A DNA stretch of 64,000 nucleotides from Thalassotalea sp. LPB0316 (GTDB taxonomy: Bacteria; Pseudomonadota; Gammaproteobacteria; Enterobacterales; Alteromonadaceae): assembly GCF_014898095.1 (NCBI RefSeq), contig NZ_CP062946.1:2604001-2668000 (forward strand), given 5' to 3'. Below the pieces are notes generated by a model, which worked only from the letters and a program-made list of their open reading frames with translations, did no database searches and was not told where the DNA came from. Numbering within the stretch: position 1 is the first letter of the stretch; every line of letters starts with the position of its first letter. The position numbers and the translations under genes were made by a program. Positions 43,583 to 53,515 of the stretch are shown piece by piece.

Positions 43583-45631
43583 TTAGATTGAATACTTGAT
43601 GTTGAAAGAAACGTAATCGCGATCTTCCAGTTTGTTTGTTGTACCTACGCCATCAAAGAACGTATTGTAGGTAATGTCAGCAGCCCAGCGGCTTTGATAA
43701 TCAAATGACACACCTAAAGATACCGATTTACGCTTCTCGATGAATAAGAACAATGGATCTGGTGTAATACCATCAACATCGTGTGAGAAAACAATGCGCG
43801 GTGACATGTTAATGCCAGCAAAGACATTGTTATAATCTAGCTTACCTAATAAACGGTAACCCCATGCAAAATCTGTTGGGAATGGGTTGGTTTCAACGCC
43901 ATCTTGAATCGCAAGCTCTAAACCTTCTTTACCTTCAATACCACCGTTACGGGCAGTACCTGGGCCATTTAAACGAAGTTCGCTTTGCGCTGGCATATCG
44001 TTAATGTTAATACCACCAACCTCAAGTAAACCCGTTACTTGGCTAGCACCAAACATTGGGCCAAACAAGTGTGTAAAGGTCATTTGCGCTTGAATCGTGT
44101 CTGACAAAATATAACCGTCTGCACGTTCACCTTGACCGAACACAGGCATTTGTGAAATACCGTCTAAATCAGGGCGTAAACCAGCATTGGCTAATTGTTG
44201 CGGCATTGCAGCAAATAACAACTCAACGTCATCAATCTGTAGCGGCTCGTCTTGACGGAATGACACTTCACCAGCAACAGCCGTTGTACCTGCTGTTGTG
44301 TTAAAGCTCAATGCGTATAACTTGATATCTTCTACATAATCTAATTCTACTTTAGAGAACGATCTTAACATGTGATAGCTATCTTCAGTCACTGGACCGG
44401 CAGCTAGCATACCTAAGTCATGCTGAATTGCACCATCAGAAAAGTCAGCCGTAACACCAGAGAACACTGGACGACGACTGTGGTAATTCATGTAATACAA
44501 GCTTAATTCTGTATCGTTTAATTCCGGTAAGAACCAAGATAAACGCAAACCGTACTGGCCGCCGTCATCTGGTTCAACTTCGGCCAAGCTTCCAGGCGCT
44601 TTTAACGTTAACTTCGTTGGGTAAGCTAAGTACATAGCACCTGCTTGAGCTGGCGAAATTTGACCACTTCTCAATGCGCTACCTAAACCGTTCAAGCTCG
44701 CCATTAAGAAGTCTAGATCCATGTCTGGGTTACCAGAGAAGCCGAGTTGCACATTGTTATAATGACCACCGTCACCAGCGAAATCATTTGTTGAGAAATA
44801 AGTACCCGGTGCTGGTAGCACTGTTTTTTCCCAACGGTATTGATAGAAAGCTTCAATGTTGAAGTTTTCAGTTACACCTAATGATGCCCAAACCGCACCA
44901 AATGGAATAAACGCTTCTTTAAGTTCTGCACCTGGCGCGCGAAGACGAGCAATATCAACTGGGTTCAACTCACTAATACCGTGAGAAATTAAGGCACTTT
45001 CACCCCAGCTAATGACTTGGTCACCAATGCGAACAGACAGTGGCATTTCGCCAACATCAAGGTCGGCATAGAAGAAAGCATCTAACAAGCGAATATCTCG
45101 ACAGACTTGGTCTTTTGCTTCGTCGTCTCGACAAACGTCGTTATTTTGTTGTGATGTTGGATTAACCCAAGGGCGCTCACTATCCATTAACTCGAAATCG
45201 TAGAAATACATGCCACGAGCAAAGAAACCAAAGTTGTCGTAACGAATATCTAATTCATGTGAGCCTTTGAATACAGAAGAAAATGCTTCGCCCGCGTCAT
45301 AATTAAGGTTACCGTTGTCGCCGTTGTTTGAGTAGCCACCGGCACCTCGCCAGATATCGGCATTAATGGGTGTAGGGTTTGTTGCCGCGTTGTAATTACT
45401 AAAGTCAAAACCGTTGTGTAAATTGTTTGACTTACCAATGTTGTCGTTCCAGTTTCTGTTTTCAACACGCCAACTTTGACCGTAACTGAATGTTGAATCG
45501 AAACTGATATCAAAATTCCCTACTTGGAAATTTGCCGCTAAAGCATTATTAGCAGATAAAGCTAACATAGCTGCTGCTATGCCAAGCGCTACCGGCTTTT
45601 TATAAAACTTTGCGTGAGGGCTATGTTTCAT
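43583..45631 (-). CDS. DUF1302 outer-membrane protein
   Basis: About 682 residues from the ATG at 45631, which has GGGGAGAG before it; an ATG at 45697 would add 22 polar residues before the signal peptide. The signal peptide (KKPVALGIAAAMLALSANNALA) is followed by FDISFDSTFSYGQSWRVENRN, typical of DUF1302, and many amphipathic strands ending NIKYSI. It is probably a large beta-barrel in the outer membrane. Together with DUF1329, the propeller protein and the MMPL transporter it may span the envelope for a hydrophobic compound. Confidence 0.9.
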   Translation of the reverse strand: MKHSPHAKFYKKPVALGIAAAMLALSANNALAANFQVGNFDISFDSTFSYGQSWRVENRNWNDNIGKSNNLHNGFDFSNYNAATNPTPINADIWRGAGGYSNNGDNGNLNYDAGEAFSSVFKGSHELDIRYDNFGFFARGMYFYDFELMDSERPWVNPTSQQNNDVCRDDEAKDQVCRDIRLLDAFFYADLDVGEMPLSVRIGDQVISWGESALISHGISELNPVDIARLRAPGAELKEAFIPFGAVWASLGVTENFNIEAFYQYRWEKTVLPAPGTYFSTNDFAGDGGHYNNVQLGFSGNPDMDLDFLMASLNGLGSALRSGQISPAQAGAMYLAYPTKLTLKAPGSLAEVEPDDGGQYGLRLSWFLPELNDTELSLYYMNYHSRRPVFSGVTADFSDGAIQHDLGMLAAGPVTEDSYHMLRSFSKVELDYVEDIKLYALSFNTTAGTTAVAGEVSFRQDEPLQIDDVELLFAAMPQQLANAGLRPDLDGISQMPVFGQGERADGYILSDTIQAQMTFTHLFGPMFGASQVTGLLEVGGININDMPAQSELRLNGPGTARNGGIEGKEGLELAIQDGVETNPFPTDFAWGYRLLGKLDYNNVFAGINMSPRIVFSHDVDGITPDPLFLFIEKRKSVSLGVSFDYQSRWAADITYNTFFDGVGTTNKLEDRDYVSFNIKYSI

Positions 45632-45795
45632 TAATTCTCTCCCCAAATGCGAAACAATTTTTATTTTTTTATTTCCACGAGGTTGTGGATGAAACAATAA
45701 TTACATCATTTTAACGAACTAGCAAGCGTTAAAATCAACGCTAAAGCCCACTATTTACAATGACTTTAGCTAGAGATCAAACCAGAAACAAGGCA

Positions 45796-45820
45796 GTGTT
45801 TAAAACACCTGTTTCAAACA
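45796..45820. promoter_or_regulatory. tandem palindromes upstream of the DUF1302 gene
   Basis: TGTTTAAAACA (45797-45807) and TGTTTCAAACA (45810-45820), both perfect about their central base and 13 bases apart. They lie about 165-190 bases before the DUF1302 start, in the 323-base gap 45632-45954, which holds no gene. They look like two operator sites for one dimeric regulator, possibly of the TetR kind. Confidence 0.55.
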
Positions 45821-45954
45821 TAAGTTACTAAGATGTGAATTTTTCGACAAGCTATGCTTTAACTCTGTGGTTAGCGATTGTTGGTAGCAAATAACACAGT
45901 GTAACAGATTACTCACAAGATGGTCTGACCACTGTTTAAAGCAATAGCTCTAAT

Positions 45955-46176
45955 CTATTTAATACGCGTTAAAGAAACAAACTTGCCATGCTCGGTTTTT
46001 AGGCAAAAAAAGCCGCGTACGCCGAGCGAGTCGACGTACTTGCGTAAACGCATAGCGGGAAATTCGACACGAATGCCGGTAGTAGTCGTTACAACCAAGC
46101 TTTGTACCCTACCCTGATAGTAGGGTAAAAAGTCTTGTGTTGACATGTTAAGTGAAAAGTAAAAGGTCTGGCTCAT
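45955..46176 (-). CDS. DUF2835 protein
   Basis: A 73-residue PilZ-like small protein: FYFSLNMSTQDFLPYYQGRVQSLVVTTTTGIRVEFPAMRLRKYVDSLGVRG is the DUF2835 signature. Function is unknown. It stands 19 bases after pepN on the same strand, a frequent arrangement in Alteromonadales, and is probably co-transcribed. Confidence 0.9.
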   Translation of the reverse strand: MSQTFYFSLNMSTQDFLPYYQGRVQSLVVTTTTGIRVEFPAMRLRKYVDSLGVRGFFCLKTEHGKFVSLTRIK

Positions 46177-46195
46177 AAAAAACCATACAAGCTAA

Positions 46196-48754
46196 CTAAT
46201 CTAATGCAGCGTTAATTTTCTCGGTTAAATCTTTTGACAGATTATCTAAGCCTCTGACTTTAACTAATTGTGCTTTCATCATTGCTTGACGCTGCGGTTC
46301 AAACTGCTTGAACGCCAGCAGTGGCGTAATCAAACGGCTTGCGACTTGTGGGTTAATGGTATTAAGCTCAATTAATTGAGTCGTCAAGAACTCGTAGCCG
46401 CGACCCGATGCGCAATGAAAGTATTTAGGATTGTTCATCGAAAATGCGCCGAGTAATGAGCGTGCGCGATTAGGGTTAGTTAAACTAAAATCGCTGCGTT
46501 TAAGTAAATCAGCTAAATTTTCAAAGACCTGATCACCCTGTTGCATCGCTTGCAGTGAATACCACTTATCCATCACTAGGGTTGTATCAAACCATTTTTG
46601 TTCGAAATCAGACATCAGTTGACTTCGACAAGCCAGATCTTGATGGGTCACCGCATTAAGTGCCGCTAAATGTTCGGTCATATTCTGACCATCGTAATAA
46701 TGCGCTTCAACGAGCGGTTGCGCTTGTGAGTGCAGCGCTAAATAACTTAAACATGTGCTGGCTAGTGCCCGCGTCTGCGCTGTTCTTGGCTCGGCTTGCT
46801 GACAACGTTGGTAACAAGTCGTTAAAGCTTCGTGTAATCCTGATGCCAAAAACTGTTTTAATATTTTTAACGCTGCAAGGATTTTTTCTGGCTCAATCAC
46901 ACTCATGTTATCAGCAACTTCACCAAAGCTCGGTAAAGTTAACTGCTCAGCTTTAAGTGCATCATCTAATTGCGGATTGTCTAATACCGCTTCGAACGTG
47001 TTAATCAGCTGTTCAGGCAATTGGTAATTCGGTGTTTCAATTAACCTAAAGATATAGCGCATAAATAACTTTTGTCCGGCATCCCACTGACAAAAGGTAT
47101 TGTTAGCTTGCTTCATTATGGCAATCAATTCATCATCAGATTGGTCAAAAGTTACTTTTACCGGCGCACTAAAATCACCTAAAAAGGCCATTACCGGCTT
47201 AGTGGTAAAACCGTTAAATGTCCAAGACTGACTTTCCTGTGTTAACTCAAGCAAATGTGTTTGAGTTTTCCCTGTGTCGGTATCTAGCAACTCGATTTTT
47301 ATTGGAATATGTAGGGCGAGTTTCTCCGGCTGCTGCTTGGTTGGCTCAGTTTTTTGTGCGACCTCGATAACATACTGTTGAGAACTTGCATCATAGCTTT
47401 CCTTAACCGTTAACATCGGTGTGCCTGATTGTGAGTACCAGCGCTTAAACAAGCTGAGATCTTTATTTGACGCGTCAGCCATGGCATTAACAAAGTCATC
47501 ACAGGTAACGGCCATACCATCAAAACGCTCAAAGTAGAGATCCATACCTTTGCGAAAATTGTCTTGCCCTAACAAGGTGTGGATCATGCGAATGACTTCT
47601 GCGCCTTTTTCATACACAGTTAAGGTATAAAAGTTATTCATTTCCATCACTTTTTCAGGGCGAATAGGATGTGCCATTGGGCTTGCATCTTCAGCAAATT
47701 GATGGGCGCGTAATACCCGAACATTTTGAATTCGCGTTACTGCACCGCTGTGCATATCAGCACTAAATTGTTGATCGCGAAATACCGTTAAACCTTCTTT
47801 TAAACTCAGTTGAAACCAGTCGCGACATGTTACGCGATTACCCGTCCAGTTGTGGAAGTATTCATGAGCGATCACCGCTTCTACATTAAAGTAATCGGTA
47901 TCGGTTGCCGTTTCTTCATTTGCCAGCACGTATTTCGAGTTAAAGACATTTAAGCCTTTGTTTTCCATCGCGCCCATATTAAAGAAATCGACAGCAACAA
48001 TCATGTAAATATCGAGATCATAAGCAAGGCCAAACACTTCTTCATCCCACTGCATTGACTTTTTCAATGAATTCATCGCGTGGTGTGCTTTCGACAAGTT
48101 CCCCTTATCAACAAAAATCTCTAATGCAACATCTCGCCCCTGAATCGTTGTGTAACTGTCTCTAAGTAGATCAAAATCACCGGCAACTAAGGCAAATAAA
48201 TAAGCGGGTTTGGGATAGGGATCATGCCAAGTAACGAAATGCTTACCGTTTGCTAATGTGCCTGATTCAATTTTATTGCCATTGGCCAGTAATTGTGGGT
48301 AAGTTGCTTGATCGGCGATTACCTTGGTAGTAAAAGTTGCCATCACGTCTGGTCTATCAAGGTAGTAGGTGATCCGTCTAAAGCCTTCAGCTTCACACTG
48401 AGTACAAAAAGCACCACCTGACTTGAACAAACCTTCAAGCGCTGTGTTATTAATCGGATCAATTTGAGTTTCAATTAATAACCGACTTTCTTTTTCGACA
48501 AGCGATAAAGTTAATGTACTGTCAGTGAGTTGGTATTGCGATGGGCTGAGTTGTTCCCCGTTTAGCTCCACCCGAATCAAGGTGAGATGTTCACCATCTA
48601 ACACCAATTTAGTTTCACCTGATAACCGAGTGATCTGCATTTCATTAACCACACGGGTTTCGCTGTCTTCAAGCTCAAAGCTTAAATTAACGGTACTAAT
48701 GTTAAATTGTGGTGCTTGATAATCTGATAAATAGCGCGTTGTTGAGTCAGTCAT
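46196..48754 (-). CDS. pepN: aminopeptidase N
   Basis: An 852-residue M1 zinc aminopeptidase that removes N-terminal residues from peptides in the cytosol. GAMENKG (substrate N-terminus binding) and HEYFHNWTGNR (zinc ligands HExxH plus downstream E) lie near residues 265-310. Length and order match E. coli PepN. A longer frame from 48820 runs through a terminator hairpin at 48777-48797, so the ATG at 48754 (MTDSTTRYLSDYQAP), with GGAAC before it, is the true start. Confidence 0.96.
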   Translation of the reverse strand: MTDSTTRYLSDYQAPQFNISTVNLSFELEDSETRVVNEMQITRLSGETKLVLDGEHLTLIRVELNGEQLSPSQYQLTDSTLTLSLVEKESRLLIETQIDPINNTALEGLFKSGGAFCTQCEAEGFRRITYYLDRPDVMATFTTKVIADQATYPQLLANGNKIESGTLANGKHFVTWHDPYPKPAYLFALVAGDFDLLRDSYTTIQGRDVALEIFVDKGNLSKAHHAMNSLKKSMQWDEEVFGLAYDLDIYMIVAVDFFNMGAMENKGLNVFNSKYVLANEETATDTDYFNVEAVIAHEYFHNWTGNRVTCRDWFQLSLKEGLTVFRDQQFSADMHSGAVTRIQNVRVLRAHQFAEDASPMAHPIRPEKVMEMNNFYTLTVYEKGAEVIRMIHTLLGQDNFRKGMDLYFERFDGMAVTCDDFVNAMADASNKDLSLFKRWYSQSGTPMLTVKESYDASSQQYVIEVAQKTEPTKQQPEKLALHIPIKIELLDTDTGKTQTHLLELTQESQSWTFNGFTTKPVMAFLGDFSAPVKVTFDQSDDELIAIMKQANNTFCQWDAGQKLFMRYIFRLIETPNYQLPEQLINTFEAVLDNPQLDDALKAEQLTLPSFGEVADNMSVIEPEKILAALKILKQFLASGLHEALTTCYQRCQQAEPRTAQTRALASTCLSYLALHSQAQPLVEAHYYDGQNMTEHLAALNAVTHQDLACRSQLMSDFEQKWFDTTLVMDKWYSLQAMQQGDQVFENLADLLKRSDFSLTNPNRARSLLGAFSMNNPKYFHCASGRGYEFLTTQLIELNTINPQVASRLITPLLAFKQFEPQRQAMMKAQLVKVRGLDNLSKDLTEKINAALD

Positions 48755-48776
48755 AGAAGTTCCGCTGAGCAAATAA

Positions 48777-48797
48777 AAGCCTGCATCACACAGGCTT
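48777..48797 (-). terminator. terminator of nhaC
   Basis: AAGCCTG-7-CAGGCTT with TTATTTG after it on the minus strand, between the nhaC stop and the pepN start. Confidence 0.7.
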
Positions 48798-48858
48798 GAA
48801 TTTTTGAGAGTTTTAGCCAATAAAACGTAGCTAATGAATAATTATTTATTTAGCAGTT

Positions 48859-50310
48859 TTATTGAGTTTTTACTAATTTTTTAATTTGAAAGCCAATGAA
48901 ACCATAAACCACGGCTAAGATTGGGTTAATGATGTTAAAGAAACAATAGAAAATATAATCCAATGGGTTAACCATTAGCACACTGTACATATAAGCACCA
49001 CATGTATTCCATGGGATAAGTGGTGAAGTGATAGTACCAGAGTCTTCTAATGTCCGGCTAAGCACTACGGGATCTAAACCTCTGCGTTCATATTCTTCTT
49101 TATACATCCTACCTGGCATGACAATCGCCATATATTGGTCAGCGGTAATAAGGTTTGTACTGATACACGTTGCGACAGTTGATGCGATCAAACTGCCAGT
49201 TGACTTAGCTGTTTTCAAAATAGCGTTAACAAATACCTTTAACATGCCTAAGTGTTCAAGTACCGCACCAAAACTCAAGGCACACATAATCAGCCACGTC
49301 GTGTTAAGCATACTCGACATGCCGCCACCGCTTAATAGGTCATTAAGCTCACTGTTACCGGTTTCGATGGAGACACCGTCAAAAAATGCCGTCCATACCA
49401 CGCGTATATTTGCTTCAGATTGGCTAAAGCCCTCGCCTGCGAGTCGCTCGATGAGCTCTGGCTGAAAAATTACCGCCCAAATCGCACCGATAATTGCACC
49501 AATAGATACTGCGATAAACGCTGGCGCTTTTCTAATCGCAAGCACCAACAAAACAACTAATGGGATCAAGTTAAAAATACTTAAATTAAATTGCGCAGCC
49601 AATTGTTCATTTAACGAATCAATCGCTTCAGTTGACGCTGTAGTCGACTCGGTAAAGCCTAAGATGGTAAACAGCACAAGCGCGGTTGAAATAGAGGGTA
49701 CGGTTGTCCACAACATGTAGCGAATATGAGCAAAAAGTTCACTACCTGCAATCGCTGGTGCTAAGTTAGTTGTTTCAGATAACGGCGAAATTTTATCGCC
49801 AAAATAAGCGCCTGAAATAACGGCACCAGCGGTGATCGCCGGTGATAATTCCAGCCCTTGAGAAATACCGAGTAAGGCGACACCTATGGTTGCAGCCGTT
49901 GTCCACGAGCTGCCAATACTCATCGCGACAATACCACAGATAATACATGATGCTGCATAAAACCATGATGGATTAAGTATCTGTAAACCATAGTAAATCA
50001 TGGTCGGGACGGTACCCGAAAGCAACCAAGTACCAATAAGCGCACCAACTGATAATAAAATCAAAATGGCGCCAAGTGACAACGATATACCGTTAACTAT
50101 CGCTTTTTCTATCTCAGCCCAAGAAAAGCCGTTTTTTATCCCGATAACAACCGCAATCCCCATAGCAACAAGTAGCGCGATTTGGTTTGGACCATAAGAC
50201 GAGTTGTCACCAAATAGTGTTACCGCCCCTGCAAGCATAATAACAAGCGCAATAACGGGTATCGCCGAATCAAACATACTTGGCGTGCGTGGTGATGAAT
50301 CTACTGACAT
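48859..50310 (-). CDS. nhaC: Na+/H+ antiporter, NhaC family
   Basis: A 483-residue inner-membrane antiporter with about 11-12 helices. Typical NhaC segments are SIGSSWTTAATIGVALLGISQGL, AGAVISGAYFGDKISPLSETTNLAP and DSGTITSPLIPWNTCGAYM. It would expel sodium, as expected of a marine cell. A related substrate (for example malate/lactate exchange) cannot be excluded for this family. A MITE-like element lies before it. Confidence 0.9.
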   Translation of the reverse strand: MSVDSSPRTPSMFDSAIPVIALVIMLAGAVTLFGDNSSYGPNQIALLVAMGIAVVIGIKNGFSWAEIEKAIVNGISLSLGAILILLSVGALIGTWLLSGTVPTMIYYGLQILNPSWFYAASCIICGIVAMSIGSSWTTAATIGVALLGISQGLELSPAITAGAVISGAYFGDKISPLSETTNLAPAIAGSELFAHIRYMLWTTVPSISTALVLFTILGFTESTTASTEAIDSLNEQLAAQFNLSIFNLIPLVVLLVLAIRKAPAFIAVSIGAIIGAIWAVIFQPELIERLAGEGFSQSEANIRVVWTAFFDGVSIETGNSELNDLLSGGGMSSMLNTTWLIMCALSFGAVLEHLGMLKVFVNAILKTAKSTGSLIASTVATCISTNLITADQYMAIVMPGRMYKEEYERRGLDPVVLSRTLEDSGTITSPLIPWNTCGAYMYSVLMVNPLDYIFYCFFNIINPILAVVYGFIGFQIKKLVKTQ

Positions 50311-50347
50311 GTGAAATTTAAAACCTATTATTTTTTAATATTTATTG

Positions 50348-50615
50348 TTATACCAATTGAAATTAATATTTGACCAACTCAGAGCTGCGTCAGGGAAGTT
50401 AGAATAAAGGAAATTTATACAGATGTAGTCATTCTCCATCAAATAAATTTGCGAAATTATCACTTTTCTGACGAGCTCCCAAGGGCGAGTTTAAAAGACT
50501 TTTATGCTTCGTTACTGATTTTGATAAGGGAATAACCATTATCGGCAATCAAAGCCTTGCCTAAAAGCCTTTTAAATCTCGCTGAGTGATCAAATATTTA
50601 ATTCACTTGGTATTA
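50348..50615. repeat. MITE-like palindromic element
   Basis: About 268 bases bounded by imperfect inverted ends of about 35 bases: left end TTATACCAATTGAAATTAAT..., right end reading on the other strand TAATACCAAGTGAATTAAAT.... Both ends continue to a shared ATATTTGA and CTCAGC/CTCAGAGC part. No reading frame. It fills most of the 487-base gap 50311-50797; the remainder holds the prc terminator. Confidence 0.65.
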
Positions 50616-50741
50616 TGACAAGTAAAATGCCTGTTGTTGACGCTAAGTGCAAGTCACAAATTATTAACTGTAAGGCTGTCCATCAATAAATATTCGATAA
50701 AACTGCATAGATGATACCACTTATACTAATCATGCAGAAAC

Positions 50742-50767
50742 AAAAAAGCCGCCCTAATGGACGGCTT
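50742..50767 (-). terminator. terminator of prc
   Basis: Minus strand AAGCCGTCC-4-GGGCGGCTT followed by TTTTT, about 30 bases after the prc stop. Confidence 0.9.
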
Positions 50768-50797
50768 GACTGATTTTTAAACATTATACCCAGTGAT

Positions 50798-52831
50798 TTA
50801 CCTGTTTTTCGCGAGCTTATTAAGCTCGATTAAATCAAAGGTAATTTGCGCCGTTTCATCTAAGAAAATATCAAGCTCTTCGAGCTCTTCTGGTAAATCG
50901 TCAAGTGCTTCGATCGGCTCTTTGCCCATCCTTGCTAATCGTTCGTTGGCACGCGCTAAACGCTGGGCTTTACGAGTTTCGCTTTTCTGTTTCCGCTCTT
51001 CAATATTCAGTGAAATTGATTTGTCGTCTTTTTCAGCTTTGTATTGTGCGATATCTTTCTGCAGGTATTCAAACTCAATATTAGCCTTAATCCGCTCTTG
51101 ATGTAGGCCTTCTAGGTAGGCGATATCAAAAGGCGTTGTGTTAACCTGGCGGTAGTTAGCACGTGGCACCTGATCCCATACTAACGCATTTTCTTCCTTG
51201 CTCTCACCCCACTCTGCAGGGTCAATCGCAGATGGAAACGCAATATCTGGCGCTACCCCTTTGTGTTGCGTACTGCCACCATTGATTCGATAAAACTTTG
51301 CAATAGTGTATTGAATCGAACCAAGTGGTTTTTCATAAAGATCATAGACACGACCTAAGCCACGGTGCTGCTGAACAGTGCCCTTACCAAAGGTATTTTC
51401 ACCAACAATGATACCGCGGTTGTAATCTTGGATCGCCGCTGAGAAAATTTCCGAAGCTGATGCACTGTAACGATCAACCATGACTGTCAGAGGCCCATCG
51501 TAGTGCACGATACCATCGCGATCAGCATTTACCGCGATGCGATCTGCGCTGTCTCTAACCTGAACAACAGGACCTTTTTCAATGAATAAGCCCGTTAATA
51601 GTGTTGCTTCCGTTAATGAACCACCACCGTTACCACGTAAGTCAACGATAATACCTTCGACATTTTCAGCTTTTAACTTTTCAATTTCATTTTTAACATC
51701 TTTTGATAAGTTATTGTAAAAGCTAGGTATTTCAATAACACCAAGTTTACGAGGCTGTCCTTCTATTGACTCGTCAATATAAACCTCAGATTTGGCCGCG
51801 CGATCTTCAAGTTTAATTTTATCGCGAACGATCGACACGGTTTTCAGGCTATCTAAACTATCTGATTCACCCGGTAAGACTTGTAACCGTACTTTGGTAC
51901 CTTTGGGCCCTTTGATTAAATCAACCACATCATCTAAGCGCCAACCAATGACATCGACAAATTCATCGTCATCTTGTGAAACGCCAACGATGCGATCTTT
52001 GGGTTTTAATTGATTTGACTTATCAGCTGGGCCACCCGAAACAACACTTTGAATCACGGTATAATCATCTTCGGCACGCAACACCGCGCCAATACCTTCG
52101 AGTGATAGGTTCATTTCCATCTGGAAACGTTCAGCATTGCGCGGCGATAAATACGAGGTATGCGGTTCGACTACGCGAGAAAAGCTGTTCATCACGAGTT
52201 GATAGACATCTTCGCTTTCGCTTTGTTTTAAGCGCTTAATCGTCGATTTGTAGCGTTTCGTCAGTAGCTCTTGAATTTTCGGCCACTCTTTATCAGCTAA
52301 GGTTAAATTTAACGCATCATATTTAACTTTCTGACGCCATAACTCGTTGAGCTCTTCAGTCGTTTCTGGGTAGCTGGCATTTTCACGGTCGAAGTGATAG
52401 CGCTCTTTAACCGTAAAATCAAACGGCTTGTCAAGTAGCGTCAGTGCATATTCATAGCGCTCAACACGGCGTTGTAAATTCAAATTATAAATGTCGTAAG
52501 CTACCTGCAGTTGACCTTTGGCAATGACCGCATCAAAAGCATCGCGATATTGTTCAAAACTCGCTACGTCTGAAGCGAGAAAGATATTTTTGTTAAAGTC
52601 GAGTTGCTTGATGTAACGATCAAAAATCTGGTTAGATAACGCATCGTCAATTTTGAACTTCTTGTAGTGAGCACGCATAAACTGTGCAGTGATGCGCTTT
52701 GTCGATACAGCGTGTTGGCTCTCTGGACTGAGTACGGGCAGTTCTGCTGGTATTTGAACGTCTTTACCAAAACTAACTACTGAAACGACTGATAGAGAAA
52801 CAGCGATCGCGATACGACAAAATTTATGCAT
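50798..52831 (-). CDS. prc: carboxy-terminal (tail-specific) protease Prc/Tsp
   Basis: A 677-residue periplasmic S41 protease with a signal peptide (ending VSFG), a PDZ domain at about residues 240-330 (GIGAVLRAEDDYTVIQSVVSGGPADKSNQLKPKDRIVGV), and the catalytic serine/lysine pair in YSASASEIFSAAI and FGKGTVQ. The C-terminal region is the DUF3340 extension with a charged helix. It degrades proteins with non-polar tails and trims lipoprotein and wall-enzyme precursors. It follows proQ after 17 bases, as in E. coli. Confidence 0.96.
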   Translation of the reverse strand: MHKFCRIAIAVSLSVVSVVSFGKDVQIPAELPVLSPESQHAVSTKRITAQFMRAHYKKFKIDDALSNQIFDRYIKQLDFNKNIFLASDVASFEQYRDAFDAVIAKGQLQVAYDIYNLNLQRRVERYEYALTLLDKPFDFTVKERYHFDRENASYPETTEELNELWRQKVKYDALNLTLADKEWPKIQELLTKRYKSTIKRLKQSESEDVYQLVMNSFSRVVEPHTSYLSPRNAERFQMEMNLSLEGIGAVLRAEDDYTVIQSVVSGGPADKSNQLKPKDRIVGVSQDDDEFVDVIGWRLDDVVDLIKGPKGTKVRLQVLPGESDSLDSLKTVSIVRDKIKLEDRAAKSEVYIDESIEGQPRKLGVIEIPSFYNNLSKDVKNEIEKLKAENVEGIIVDLRGNGGGSLTEATLLTGLFIEKGPVVQVRDSADRIAVNADRDGIVHYDGPLTVMVDRYSASASEIFSAAIQDYNRGIIVGENTFGKGTVQQHRGLGRVYDLYEKPLGSIQYTIAKFYRINGGSTQHKGVAPDIAFPSAIDPAEWGESKEENALVWDQVPRANYRQVNTTPFDIAYLEGLHQERIKANIEFEYLQKDIAQYKAEKDDKSISLNIEERKQKSETRKAQRLARANERLARMGKEPIEALDDLPEELEELDIFLDETAQITFDLIELNKLAKNR

Positions 52832-52848
52832 GCTTCGAACTCCAACTA

Positions 52849-53496
52849 TTATGAGAAGATATTTTCTACTTGTGTTTTGATAACCATACCAGACTGAAGT
52901 TGAACGTGTACATCGTTGCCATCCACTTCTGTAATCACGGCATCCATTGGGGCATTACCAAACTTAACCTTAACTTTAGCACCCTCTTTAACAGTAGACG
53001 AGTCGATTGGTGTTAAGTTCACTGGTTCTTGTGGCTTTTTCGCTACTCGCTTAGTTGATTTTACATTTTTGAATTTTTGTTTTTTATCGGCTACGCCTTT
53101 GTTTTTAGGCGCTTGACCTGTTTTCGCCGAGTTTTTTTGACCTTCGCTTTTTGCTTTAGTATTTTTGTTACCAAATTTTTCCTGGCTTTCTTTGAGCGTT
53201 TTTGCAGCGTAATCTGCTTGCTCTTGATCGATTTCGGCAACTTGCTCACCTAACAGATCAACGCGATGACTACCCACTTTTACCGACTTTAAGTAACGCC
53301 AGCTACTTGTATAGTGTCTTAACGCTTGACGCAAACGCGTTTTACTGACCGTTTCATCTTCAGCTAACTGCTCAGCTAAGTCTTGAAAAATACCCACTTT
53401 AAGTGGTTTAGCTGGGCCTTCAATTGAGAAACACGCAGGAAATTTCTCCACCAACAAAGCGATGATTTCTTTACTTGTGTTACGTTTGTTTTCCAT
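52849..53496 (-). CDS. proQ: RNA chaperone ProQ
   Basis: A 215-residue RNA-binding protein. The FinO/ProQ domain covers residues 5-110 (EIIALLVEKFPACFSIEGPAKPLKVGIFQDLAE, LRQALRHYTSSWRYLKSV), followed by a long basic linker and a C-terminal Tudor/SH3-like domain (KVKVKFGNAPMDAVITEVDGNDVHVQLQSGMVIK). It stabilises many small RNAs and mRNA 3' ends. Operon order is fRMsr gene, small ORF, proQ, prc. Confidence 0.96.
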   Translation of the reverse strand: MENKRNTSKEIIALLVEKFPACFSIEGPAKPLKVGIFQDLAEQLAEDETVSKTRLRQALRHYTSSWRYLKSVKVGSHRVDLLGEQVAEIDQEQADYAAKTLKESQEKFGNKNTKAKSEGQKNSAKTGQAPKNKGVADKKQKFKNVKSTKRVAKKPQEPVNLTPIDSSTVKEGAKVKVKFGNAPMDAVITEVDGNDVHVQLQSGMVIKTQVENIFS

Positions 53497-53515
53497 AAAT
53501 ACTACTTACAAATTT

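Noticed and set aside
48755-48820. N-terminal extension of aminopeptidase N
   Set aside because: It would be translated through the nhaC terminator hairpin and is not part of the family.
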